A DNA stretch of 64,000 bases from Fimbriimonadaceae bacterium (lineage in GTDB: Bacteria > Armatimonadota > Fimbriimonadia > Fimbriimonadales > Fimbriimonadaceae). Under the pieces are notes generated by a model. The model was given only the letters and a program-made list of their open reading frames with translations, made no database searches and had not been told where the DNA came from. The position numbers and the translations under genes are program-made. The stretch is taken from the NCBI GenBank assembly GCA_019638675.1, contig JAHBTE010000001.1, positions 466,605-530,604 of the forward strand, in the 5' to 3' direction. Of this stretch, positions 25,932 to 34,434 are shown piece by piece (the first letter of the stretch is position 1; each line of letters starts with the position of its first letter).

Positions 25932-28900
25932 TTAACCGCCGCTCTTTCCAGAACCAGATTTAGGAGGCTTTGCCCCACCAAACAGATCAGCAAGACTGAG
26001 TCCGCCACCTCCGCCGCTAGAACCAATCGTTGGTCGAGCGCTCAGAGCTTTTTCCATTCGATCTGCCAAGTCATCCCAGTGCATTTGAGTATAGACATCC
26101 GTGGACTTTTTACTCGCGGCTTTCAACGTCGTGGACATCTTAACCAATTGCCACCGAGCAATCGTGACCGCTTCCGCTGGCGCACCACTTTGTTCAAGAA
26201 CCATGCTCATCAAGATGTCTGCATGGGCGCGTTGCAAATCTCGGCGAAGTGGCGATACTGCACTTGCCGACTTGGTTTCGCTCCAGATCGCATCTTGGAT
26301 CATCGAAAAGAGATCAATAAGTCGCAAAGTGTTTTCACCTTTTTCGGCTTCAAACTCTGCGTTCATGACTCGATTAAGTGTTCCGCCTTCCATCAGTGAT
26401 CCTAAAACACTTGCCTGAATTGAGCCGAATTGGTCACGCATTGGGAAGTCCTGCGCGGCATTGCCCATGGTTTCGATGAACGAACCCTTAGGATTCAGCG
26501 ACATCCATTTGAATGTGTCTTTCGGAAAATCGAAAGCTTTCGCATCGAACACCATCTTTACGATTTGGTTCAACGCTTTCTTTTGAGTCGCGCCATCAAT
26601 GTTCACAACCGGAGGCTTAGCATTAGGATCACCTTTGTAAGCTGGGCTCTTACGAACGCCGCCCACAAACCTCGTGAGTTCAATCGCCGAGCGGTTGTAT
26701 TCGCCCAACAAGACGTTGAAGTCGCGCGTAAAGTTGTAGTAGCTTTGGCCTTGTCGTGGCGAATTCTGGGCCAGCTTCAAGAGTAAGTCGTGGCTGACAT
26801 CTCCCATCCGGCTCCAGTAAGCGAGAGGATCTTTGCCCAGGTCAAACCGCGTGACATAAGGGTCAATACCATCTGCATATTCGTCGCCAAGCCAGGTTAA
26901 GCCCTCGCTCGTGCCTTTTTCGGCCATCTTGATCAAGTCGTATCGTTCGTCTTGGCTATCCTTGTTCGGGAAAACCGTGTAGCCGTACTGAATCGCGTGG
27001 ATATCGTATCGACCAACCGTATCGCCGTAGAATTTGGCTCCACCAGCTTTCAGAGCGGATGGATTAAACGCAACGTAATCCATGACTGAAGCAGCGGTGC
27101 CTTCTGCATCGACTTCACCAGCATTGCCCAGATTGTTGAGGTCAAGCAATGTAGAAGCGACAAAGTTATGGCGCAGACCCATCATGTGCCCCATTTCGTG
27201 AGTGACCACCCACTTCACAAATTGGTTCACATAGTCGTTGCGAGAAAGACCTGGAACAAGCCCCGCTGCAATGAAACCGGTCGCCGCATTTAAGCCACCA
27301 TCTTCCATGAGCGTGCATTCGCCGGGATGATCTCGATGACTTGCTTGAATTGCTGCGAGTCGTTTTGCCAGCTTGGATTGCCAAGCTTCTGGTCGCACAT
27401 AGTGACCATATTCCTCTGCAAAAATCTTGACAATGTTTGCGTCTACGTTTACGCTACCGTTTAGAATTTGACCAGTCAAAGGATTGGTTCTGAACAGAGC
27501 AATCGCATACGCATCGCTTGGCGAAGTAATCCATCGGACAACATTGTAGCGCAGGTCAGCCGAATCGAAATCGGCATCATCTGGCATTTGCTTAGCGACA
27601 ACCGCATTGATGAAACCAGCCGCTTCAAACGCCTTATTCCAGCTCTCAATTCCGTGTCGAACAGAATCTCGAAATTCTTCTGGAACTGAGTTGTCGATCC
27701 AGAAAACGATTGGCTCAACTGGTTCGCTCATTTCCGCGGATGGATCTTTCTTTACCAAGTTCCACCGGTTGATCATCATTACCTTGTCGTCCAAGGTGGT
27801 TGTATCGTTGAAATCCGTATAGTCGTTGGTGAAAAAGCCAACTCGTGAATCGAACATGCGTGGCTGATAGCCATTGTCAACCGGAAGTGGATACCAGTTG
27901 TAGTTCAGCTTGACGATCATGCTGCGGTCGTCCGCACTGGTTTGACCACCAAGCAAAGCAGCCATTCCGCCGCCGCCTCTACCAACAAAGTTCAGCACTG
28001 CTTGAACATAAGTGTTGTTCGGGAAGTTCTTAATTTCGGAAACGTAAGAGTTCTCCCGGTCAAGACCGAGTGAACTTCCGCCTCCCCCTAAGAATGGGTT
28101 TCCGCCGCCTGCAAGCAATTCCGGAAGCCGGGAAATATCGCCTCGGAAGAAGTTGCTGAGATCAATCAGAACTTTTCCATCTTGCTCTGCTTCAATCCCA
28201 AACGTTTCTATGAGGGAATCTGGGAACGATCGTTGAACTGCCTTAGCAATCGGTAATTTTGAATCTGCGCGGAACAAATAGTTCGGCACGTACATCGCAA
28301 TTTTCTCATTCGGCAGTCGTCGGAATTCAAAAACGAGGTCAGAGATTGGCTCACCGGGAGTAACGCGACCGTCAGCCAGACCACTGGCGGCGGTGGCTTG
28401 GAGCATCATCGGCTTTTCAAATAGATCGGCGTTCAGCTCCATCAGCAGGGTCATCCGGCCATCTTTGACTTGCTTGTAAATCGGTGCCCAGCCGTCAATT
28501 TTCTCAAAATCCTTAATTTTTTCGTCAATCGGGCCAAGTTCGTCTTCGGGAGATTCTTCTTTGTTCGTGTCCGACTTTACTAACCCGCCGGAACTGCGCA
28601 CTGCACTTCCTGTTACTGCGACCGTCGTCATTTCGTCGAACCCAAAATCGATTTGCAGACCGCTGATCTTCATCTCGTTCTTGATCGAATCGCCGGATGC
28701 GATTTCAATCCAGTGAGTTGAGGTCGCCGTCATTTTTGGACTACCTGTAGACTCAACGTAAGACATCTGCACCTTCGCGCAAGGAACTCCTTCAAGTTCC
28801 TCCATGGCTTCAAGCTTAAAAGTTGCCTTCGCCGCGCGAATCTTCAATTTGTCGCTTGGTGTATAAGTTTTTTCCCAGGTGTCGCCTACTCCAACTGGTT

Positions 28901-29348
28901 GATCGCTGAATACAACACTGGTTCCGACATTAATACGCGCTCGCAATTCAATTTCGGAGTCTTCCTCAGGTTTGGGATCAATTTTGATCTCTTTAATCTC
29001 GCCATTCGATAAGTAGGTGATATCAACCTTTTCATCAGATTCATCTTCAGGAAGCGGATCACCATTGATTGTGGACTTCGAGGATTCGACGACTGTTCGC
29101 AATACGCTCTGGGAATCATCGGCTGACATCACTTCAGTTGAAGAAGTGCTTGACTCATCAATGGTCAGTTTTTGACCCATGGCGTCGAACTTAACAGTGG
29201 ACTGGCTCTTAGTTTTTGCCTTTTGCCCAACTTCAGGCTTGAACCTGAGAAGTATTTTCTCTTGCTTAGGGGTTGGAACACCAACGGCAGAAATTGACAG
29301 TGCAGCCAAAAGTAGTGAGAACGCAAAAGCGCGATTGCGAGAATGCAT
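25932..29348 (-). CDS. Large secreted zinc metalloprotease (DUF5117/DUF4953-like)
   Basis: Exported 1138-aa protein. Signal peptide in residues 1-24 (FAFSLLLAALSISAVG). Residues about 28-255 form a beta-rich domain with a VGVGDTWEKTYTPSDK block that resembles the whole of the two small secreted proteins at 55081 and 55873. The rest matches the large bacterial metalloproteases with DUF5117 and DUF4953 regions, with a metzincin-type zinc site HEMGHMMGLRH at 717-727. The C-terminus is a Gly/Ser/Lys-rich tail. It probably acts outside the cytoplasmic membrane. The substrate is unknown. It is monocistronic with a terminator behind it. Confidence 0.88.
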   Translation of the reverse strand: MHSRNRAFAFSLLLAALSISAVGVPTPKQEKILLRFKPEVGQKAKTKSQSTVKFDAMGQKLTIDESSTSSTEVMSADDSQSVLRTVVESSKSTINGDPLPEDESDEKVDITYLSNGEIKEIKIDPKPEEDSEIELRARINVGTSVVFSDQPVGVGDTWEKTYTPSDKLKIRAAKATFKLEAMEELEGVPCAKVQMSYVESTGSPKMTATSTHWIEIASGDSIKNEMKISGLQIDFGFDEMTTVAVTGSAVRSSGGLVKSDTNKEESPEDELGPIDEKIKDFEKIDGWAPIYKQVKDGRMTLLMELNADLFEKPMMLQATAASGLADGRVTPGEPISDLVFEFRRLPNEKIAMYVPNYLFRADSKLPIAKAVQRSFPDSLIETFGIEAEQDGKVLIDLSNFFRGDISRLPELLAGGGNPFLGGGGSSLGLDRENSYVSEIKNFPNNTYVQAVLNFVGRGGGGMAALLGGQTSADDRSMIVKLNYNWYPLPVDNGYQPRMFDSRVGFFTNDYTDFNDTTTLDDKVMMINRWNLVKKDPSAEMSEPVEPIVFWIDNSVPEEFRDSVRHGIESWNKAFEAAGFINAVVAKQMPDDADFDSADLRYNVVRWITSPSDAYAIALFRTNPLTGQILNGSVNVDANIVKIFAEEYGHYVRPEAWQSKLAKRLAAIQASHRDHPGECTLMEDGGLNAATGFIAAGLVPGLSRNDYVNQFVKWVVTHEMGHMMGLRHNFVASTLLDLNNLGNAGEVDAEGTAASVMDYVAFNPSALKAGGAKFYGDTVGRYDIHAIQYGYTVFPNKDSQDERYDLIKMAEKGTSEGLTWLGDEYADGIDPYVTRFDLGKDPLAYWSRMGDVSHDLLLKLAQNSPRQGQSYYNFTRDFNVLLGEYNRSAIELTRFVGGVRKSPAYKGDPNAKPPVVNIDGATQKKALNQIVKMVFDAKAFDFPKDTFKWMSLNPKGSFIETMGNAAQDFPMRDQFGSIQASVLGSLMEGGTLNRVMNAEFEAEKGENTLRLIDLFSMIQDAIWSETKSASAVSPLRRDLQRAHADILMSMVLEQSGAPAEAVTIARWQLVKMSTTLKAASKKSTDVYTQMHWDDLADRMEKALSARPTIGSSGGGGGLSLADLFGGAKPPKSGSGKSGG

Positions 29349-29401
29349 AGATAACTTTAGCGGAAAAATGATGCTTTAAGTTTCCGAATTCACACGAGAA
29401 C

Positions 29402-29815
29402 TTATATTTCAGGCTCTTTTTCCATCATCTGGCGAATTTCGGGCGGAATCGATATGACCTTCATTGAATCGGCAACAAAAACATGCCATGTGTAACCCTC
29501 TGTTGTTACCTGCCCGGTGGTTTCATTGATAACTTCATACATAAATTGAATTGCGGCGCGACGCATCTCCCCAACCCAAATCCGAACGGCAATCACGTCG
29601 TCATATTTGACTTCGCCGCGATACTTGGCCCAGACCTCGACAACCGGGAGCTTGTAGCCCATCTCTTCAAGGCCTTTGTAAGTAAACCCTCGCGCTCTGC
29701 ACCATGCTCCGCGAGCTTGCTCGAACCACAACATGTAGTTGCCGTAATAGGCGTGCCCCATTTGGTCGGTTTCGCCGTATCGGACTCGGATGCGCTCTAC
29801 TGTGGGTTCACTCAC
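29402..29815 (-). CDS. Acyl-CoA thioesterase, YbgC/FadM-like hotdog fold
   Basis: A 137-aa hotdog-fold thioesterase. The N-terminal signature RVRYGETDQMGHAYYGNYMLWFEQAR contains the catalytic Asp and the conserved His and Tyr of the 4-hydroxybenzoyl-CoA thioesterase/YbgC group. The later GYTWHVFVADSMKVISIPPEI is the usual end. It hydrolyses acyl-CoA or acyl-ACP thioesters; chain preference cannot be read from sequence. It is divergent from ftsE, with 77 bp between the starts. Confidence 0.9.
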   Translation of the reverse strand: MSEPTVERIRVRYGETDQMGHAYYGNYMLWFEQARGAWCRARGFTYKGLEEMGYKLPVVEVWAKYRGEVKYDDVIAVRIWVGEMRRAAIQFMYEVINETTGQVTTEGYTWHVFVADSMKVISIPPEIRQMMEKEPEI

Positions 29816-29892
29816 CCGGACGGTTTACCCGAACCGTGGGAATGTTGAAACTCCCTAGCAATTTACACGGGTACCATGTTTTGAGCCCGTCC

Positions 29893-30633
29893 ATGGCAAC
29901 AGCTGCACCCTATATTCAACTTAATAAGCTTGAAGTCGCGTACAACGACTACGTCAGCGGATTAAGAGGCGTATCTCTTGAAGTCAGCCGTGGAGAGTTC
30001 ATTTTTTTATGCGGGCAAACCGGAAGCGGCAAGTCAACCATTATTAAAGTCTTGAGTTGCCAGGTTAAACCAACAAAAGGCGATGCTCTGATTGATGGAC
30101 GGTCACTCGCCTCTGTAACGCCAGAGGAAGTTCCAATGCTCCGCCGCAAGATTGGAATCGTTCCCCAAGATTTTGGTCTCCTCCCCAACAAAAAGGTTTG
30201 GGAGAATGTGGGCTACGCTATGAGGGCGGTTGGCCGATCAAAACATGAGGTTCGTAACGAAGTCCCCGCTATTCTTGAGCGGGTCAATATTCTCCACCGT
30301 GCCGATGCTTATCCTAACGAACTCTCTGGAGGAGAGCAACAACGCGTTGCCATTGCGCGCGCACTTATCAACAACCCTCCGCTTCTTCTAGCTGATGAGC
30401 CTACAGGAAACCTTGATCCTGGGCACAGTGACGAAATTATTAATATCCTTCTTGATCTGAACTCTCAAGGCACTACCATCGTCGTTGCCACCCACGACAT
30501 CATGCAGGTTGAGAGGGCGAATCAACGAGTCATACAGCTTGCCGGAGGCATGATCGACAAAGGCGACCATGACGACGAGATTTTGCAGCACATGCGCGAA
30601 GACCCGCTTGAGTTTCCGACCGAAGAATCATAA
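29893..30633 (+). CDS. ftsE: Cell division ATP-binding protein FtsE
   Basis: ATPase of the FtsEX complex, which drives conformational change to activate septal peptidoglycan hydrolases. The 246-aa ABC domain has Walker [11 protein letters not shown]-loop [13 protein letters not shown], signature [15 protein letters not shown], Walker [14 protein letters not shown] and the switch His in VVATHD. An in-frame ATG at 29842 would add 17 residues. The ATG at 29893 puts the ABC core close to the N-terminus as in FtsE proteins, though neither start has a good SD. ftsX follows after 3 bp. Confidence 0.94.
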   Translation: MATAAPYIQLNKLEVAYNDYVSGLRGVSLEVSRGEFIFLCGQTGSGKSTIIKVLSCQVKPTKGDALIDGRSLASVTPEEVPMLRRKIGIVPQDFGLLPNKKVWENVGYAMRAVGRSKHEVRNEVPAILERVNILHRADAYPNELSGGEQQRVAIARALINNPPLLLADEPTGNLDPGHSDEIINILLDLNSQGTTIVVATHDIMQVERANQRVIQLAGGMIDKGDHDDEILQHMREDPLEFPTEES

Positions 30634-30636
30634 ATC

Positions 30637-31527
30637 ATGTTTGACCGACTAGAGTTTTTACTAAACGAAGCTTTTGTAAGCCTGCGCCGCAACAAGTGGA
30701 TCACCTTCGCGGCGATCACAACTTCCGCGATGGCTTTATTCATCATCGGCGGCTTTGCGTTTGCATATTTTGGACTTGCCAGCTTTGCAGGAACTCAAGA
30801 AAGCAAATTTGACATCAACGTTTTTGCCCGCACCGATGCTTCACCCGAGCAAGTTCAAGCATTAGGTAAACGGCTCGAAAAGCTAGATGGCGTGAAAGCT
30901 GTGACCTTCCGAAGCAAGGCGGAAGTTTGGAAGGCTTTTCAGAAGGAAAACCCCGAAATATCTAGCGGGTTGGAAATTGAGAACCCAATGCCCGATACTT
31001 TTAATATCACCTTCACGGATTTGAAGAAAGCAAAGGACATCGTTGCCTACGCTAGAAAGATGCCTGAGGTCGCCCCGAAAGACGGGGTTCAGTACATGGG
31101 TGATGTGCAAGCCCTTATTGAGCAAGTCATGTCTGCCATCCGGTGGCTTGGCTTAGTTTTGGGAACCGTGATGCTTGCAACGGGCGGAATTTTGATCTAT
31201 AACACCATTCGGCTCACCATGGTAGCCCGCAAGAAAGAAATGCGCATCATGGAACTCGTCGGCGCGACCCGCCAAACCGTGTGGACTCCCCTCATGATCG
31301 AAGGCGTTGCCGAAGGTGTCATGGGTGCTCTGCTCGCAACTGCGGTACTCTGGATCGCCCATTCGGTTGTTGCGAAGCTGTTGGAAACGAGCCTCAGCGT
31401 TGTAAAGGTCGGCGAATTTCCACTTGCAGTTACAGCAATCGTTTTATGCCTGAGCGGAGCGGCGTATGGGCTCGTCTGCTCGTATCTTGCCATTCGCGAG
31501 AGACCAACCGAGGAACTACCACGATGA
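30637..31527 (+). CDS. ftsX: Cell division protein FtsX
   Basis: Membrane subunit of FtsEX. At 296 aa it has an N-terminal cytosolic segment, a first membrane helix (AAITTSAMALFIIGGFAFAYF), an extracytoplasmic domain of about 110 residues (KFDINVFARTDASPEQVQALG) and three C-terminal helices including WLGLVLGTVMLATGGILIY and FPLAVTAIVLCLSGAAYGLV. The cytosolic RLTMVARKKEMRIMELVGAT motif is typical of this permease family. Its last codon overlaps the start of the LytM peptidase gene (ATGA), so all three are translationally linked. Confidence 0.94.
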   Translation: MFDRLEFLLNEAFVSLRRNKWITFAAITTSAMALFIIGGFAFAYFGLASFAGTQESKFDINVFARTDASPEQVQALGKRLEKLDGVKAVTFRSKAEVWKAFQKENPEISSGLEIENPMPDTFNITFTDLKKAKDIVAYARKMPEVAPKDGVQYMGDVQALIEQVMSAIRWLGLVLGTVMLATGGILIYNTIRLTMVARKKEMRIMELVGATRQTVWTPLMIEGVAEGVMGALLATAVLWIAHSVVAKLLETSLSVVKVGEFPLAVTAIVLCLSGAAYGLVCSYLAIRERPTEELPR

Positions 31528-32681
31528 AGAAAACAACTCTGAATCGAATAGCGGGGCTCATTTGCGTTGTCCTGATGACCGCTGGAATGATTGGATTCAC
31601 CCAATCTTCATCCAGTCTTAAGAAGAAACAAAGCAGCTTATCGAGCTCACTCTCAAAGGTCAAACAGAAACGGAATCAACTTCGCTCGCAACTTAATCAG
31701 AAGAAAGCGGCAGTGCACACGGCTATGGATCAAGTTCACGCCGTTGATAGCCAGCTCACTTCACTCAACGAAAGAATTGATAACACCACCACCGAGCTGA
31801 ATAAAAATAAAAAAGAACAACAAAAGCTCGCAGTTGAGTTGCGTGAGCAAACGGAAAAGCTGGACGTTGTCAAAAAGCACGTTGCACAAAGGGTACGCGC
31901 CATGTACGTCCAAGGCGAAACCGCACCAATCGCTATGATTGCGGAATCCAAATCAGTGGGCGATCTAGCGGCACGAAAAGCTTTTATCCAACGCATCGCC
32001 AACAGTGATCGAGAACTTTTCAACGATGTGCGCGTACTCAGAGACGCGGTTCTTGCCAAAAAGAAACAGCAAGACCTCACCGTTGCAAGAATCGCAGAGC
32101 TCGTTCAGCAACAAAAACAAGAAGTCGGTGAACTACAGGCGGCTCGGGCTAAGAAGAAGCAACTATTTGCAGCCCTGAAAGCCGAAGAAAATGAGCTCGA
32201 AGTTCGACTTGAGGAAATGGAGCGAGAAAGCAATAAGCTGGAAGCTCAAATCGCCGCAATCCAAGCTAGAACAAGCGGCTCAACTCCTATTTACAACGGC
32301 AAATTCATCCGGCCAGTAAACGGCAGAATGTCCAGCGGATTTGGATCACGAGTTCACCCGATTACGGGAAAGCGTAAAACTCACACTGGAATTGATATCG
32401 CCGCTAGTAGCGGAACTCCGATCAAAGCCGCTGGTTCCGGAAAAGTCATCACCGCCTCTTACATCAACGGATATGGCAACACGATCGTTATTGACCACGG
32501 CGGCGGAATCTCGACCCTCTACGGTCACTGTAGTCGGCTATACGCAAAAGTCGGGCAATCTGTAAAGACCGGAGAACGGATCGCAGCGGTAGGTTCAACT
32601 GGGTTCAGCACTGGCCCGCACCTGCACTTTGAAGTCCGCGTCAATGGTAAACCAGTGAATCCGATCGGAAGAATTAATTGA
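31524..32681 (+). CDS. EnvC/PcsB-like coiled-coil M23 peptidase
   Basis: Exported 385-aa murein hydrolase or activator. Signal peptide LICVVLMTAGMIGFTQ, then a long coiled coil (about residues 30-250, rich in Lys, Gln, Glu, Leu), then a C-terminal LytM/M23 domain. The zinc ligands look intact: His287-x3-Asp291 (THTGIDIA), a middle GH (TLYGHCS) and His366-x-His368 (GPHLHFEV). In E. coli EnvC these residues are degenerate and the protein only activates amidases; here direct endopeptidase activity is plausible. The start is the ATG overlapping the ftsX stop. The ftsE-ftsX-coiled coil hydrolase order matches FtsEX-controlled cell separation systems. Confidence 0.92.
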   Translation: MKKTTLNRIAGLICVVLMTAGMIGFTQSSSSLKKKQSSLSSSLSKVKQKRNQLRSQLNQKKAAVHTAMDQVHAVDSQLTSLNERIDNTTTELNKNKKEQQKLAVELREQTEKLDVVKKHVAQRVRAMYVQGETAPIAMIAESKSVGDLAARKAFIQRIANSDRELFNDVRVLRDAVLAKKKQQDLTVARIAELVQQQKQEVGELQAARAKKKQLFAALKAEENELEVRLEEMERESNKLEAQIAAIQARTSGSTPIYNGKFIRPVNGRMSSGFGSRVHPITGKRKTHTGIDIAASSGTPIKAAGSGKVITASYINGYGNTIVIDHGGGISTLYGHCSRLYAKVGQSVKTGERIAAVGSTGFSTGPHLHFEVRVNGKPVNPIGRIN

Positions 32682-32739
32682 ACACTTAATCACTTAGCTT
32701 CAATAGAGTAACATTGAGCCTGAGCGAAAGGGAATTCTA

Positions 32740-33309
32740 GTGGCAATCGATACAAGTGATTTCAAAACCGGCATTGCGATCTACATGGATGGAGAGGTCT
32801 ATCAGATCATTGATTTTCAACATGTCAAGCCAGGAAAAGGGCCAGCATTTGTTCGTACAAAGCTGCGAAAGCTAAAAACTGGCGCAACCTTAGAAAAAAC
32901 GTTCCGAAGCGGCGAGAAATTCGACGATGCCTTTATGGAAAAGATTAATTACCAATATCTTTACCGTCAAGGCGACGAACTAATCCTCATGGATCTGGAC
33001 TCTTACGAACAGATTCCTGTGAAAGAAGATGTTTTTGGCGAAGGAGCCAAATTCCTTAAAGAAGAAATGGAAGTCGTTGCACTTCGAGTTGGAAACGAAA
33101 TGATGGGCTACGACGTTCCTCAATTTGTAGAACTTGAAGTTGTGCAAACAGATCCTTCATTCAAAGGCGACACAGTAACGGGTGGAAGTGGAAAACCTGC
33201 AACATTGGAGACAGGTGCAATCATTAACGTTCCGTTCTTTGTCAACGAAGGTGATGTGGTTAAAGTAGATACGCGTAGCCGGGAATACTTGGAACGCGTC
33301 AAAAAATAA
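32740..33309 (+). CDS. efp: Elongation factor P
   Basis: Relieves ribosome stalling at polyproline stretches. The 189-aa protein has the three beta-barrel domains of EF-P. The modification-loop lysine is Lys33 in VKPGKGPAFVRTKL. The C-terminal domain contains VTGGSGKPATLETGAIINVPFFV. The start is GTG, with GGGA 6 bases upstream. No epmA/epmB or earP modification gene is in the window. A cysteine-rich membrane protein gene follows 15 bp later. Confidence 0.96.
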   Translation: MAIDTSDFKTGIAIYMDGEVYQIIDFQHVKPGKGPAFVRTKLRKLKTGATLEKTFRSGEKFDDAFMEKINYQYLYRQGDELILMDLDSYEQIPVKEDVFGEGAKFLKEEMEVVALRVGNEMMGYDVPQFVELEVVQTDPSFKGDTVTGGSGKPATLETGAIINVPFFVNEGDVVKVDTRSREYLERVKK

Positions 33310-33324
33310 AACGGGCAATTATTT

Positions 33325-34428
33325 ATGGGGCGTCGCGATCCAAATGAGCTAAGAGTCAACAATTACCTCAACGAAGCTGTAACCAACGTTTTCGATTCAA
33401 TAGGCAAAGCGTTGTGTTATGGAGGTGGAGGAATTGCGGCTGTTGGCATTCTGATGTTGCTGTATCACTTCTTTGGTTCGGCAGGCGCGGATACCGCTCA
33501 AATTGAAGCAGCCTTAAAGTATCAGGATTACTTCCGACAGATGGCTTTGTGGGGATTCCTCGCGACTTCAATCGGATCAGCCTGGCTATTTTGGGGTGAG
33601 GAAGTCAGCGGGCCAATTCTCCTTATCGTCGGATTGCTTTTAGCTCTTATGACTTGGTGGGTTCCCTTAATCGCCCCTAACCAGGCAAACGAACTTCAAG
33701 CGAACGCACTTCAATATCTGGCAACTGCTGGTTATCCCGGCGTAATCGTCGGTTTTATCCTCATCATTGCCGATGTAGTTACGAGGTCGAAAATCCGCTT
33801 AAAAGAAGGGGCAAAAGCCGAGCAAATGAAATACGGCAAGGGAATGCGCGAGGAACGCGATACCCGAAACGTTTTCTTTGGTAAGTGCTGGCAACTCCCA
33901 TACTGCCGAAAATTTGTTCGGGAACGCTGCCCGATCTACCATGCCAAACGAACCTGCTGGAAAGAGCGGGTTGGCTGTATGTGCGAAGAAGGCGTCATCA
34001 AAACGGCCATGGAGGGCGGGCCAATATCGAAGGATTTACTTGCCGCTTCAAAATTCATTCCAAAGAATCACACACTCAGTGCGGCGGCCAAGGCTGAACG
34101 ATGCCGTCAATGTGTCATCTATAACGAACATCAAAAGCATAAATATCAACTGTTCATGCCAATCGCATTCGTCTCCGTTGTTGCGATTTATATAACGATG
34201 CGCCCTGTACTCGCGGAAGGAATTCAGAGTGCCCTCAGCGGTATTGACAAAATCTACACGTCAGCCGCTCTTTCCGGGAATGCAAATGCAAGCGAAGCGG
34301 CAAAAGCAACATCGGTGGATGGCGGAGCAATTGCCTACAACGAAATCATTCTTTTTGTACTTGCCCTCGTAGCGCTTGCCTACGCAATCAAGTTCATCGA
34401 ATATTTGGTCTGGAAGCTCAAGATCTAA
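33325..34428 (+). CDS. Membrane protein with cysteine-rich two-CW-like domain
   Basis: Unrecognised 367-aa membrane protein. Three hydrophobic segments near the N-terminus (about 33-50, 73-90, 97-116), a fourth at 136-152, a soluble domain of about 120 residues, and two C-terminal segments (about 276-292, 340-360). The soluble part has eight cysteines: Cys188, 194, 202, 211, 218, 220, 260 and 263, arranged as CW-x4-C-x7-CP-x7-CW-x5-CMC plus a later CRQC. The paired CW and CP spacing resembles the two-CW cysteine domains of some bacterial signalling proteins and could hold zinc or an Fe-S cluster. It lies 15 bp after efp and 6 bp before the RtcA homologue, so it is probably co-transcribed. Confidence 0.65.
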   Translation: MGRRDPNELRVNNYLNEAVTNVFDSIGKALCYGGGGIAAVGILMLLYHFFGSAGADTAQIEAALKYQDYFRQMALWGFLATSIGSAWLFWGEEVSGPILLIVGLLLALMTWWVPLIAPNQANELQANALQYLATAGYPGVIVGFILIIADVVTRSKIRLKEGAKAEQMKYGKGMREERDTRNVFFGKCWQLPYCRKFVRERCPIYHAKRTCWKERVGCMCEEGVIKTAMEGGPISKDLLAASKFIPKNHTLSAAAKAERCRQCVIYNEHQKHKYQLFMPIAFVSVVAIYITMRPVLAEGIQSALSGIDKIYTSAALSGNANASEAAKATSVDGGAIAYNEIILFVLALVALAYAIKFIEYLVWKLKI

Positions 34429-34434
34429 ACGCCT

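Noticed and set aside
28060-28110. Glycine-rich repeats in the metalloprotease as a DNA repeat or CRISPR-like array
   Set aside because: They are codon-level Gly/Ser runs inside one frame, without direct repeats and spacers. No CRISPR array is present anywhere in the window.
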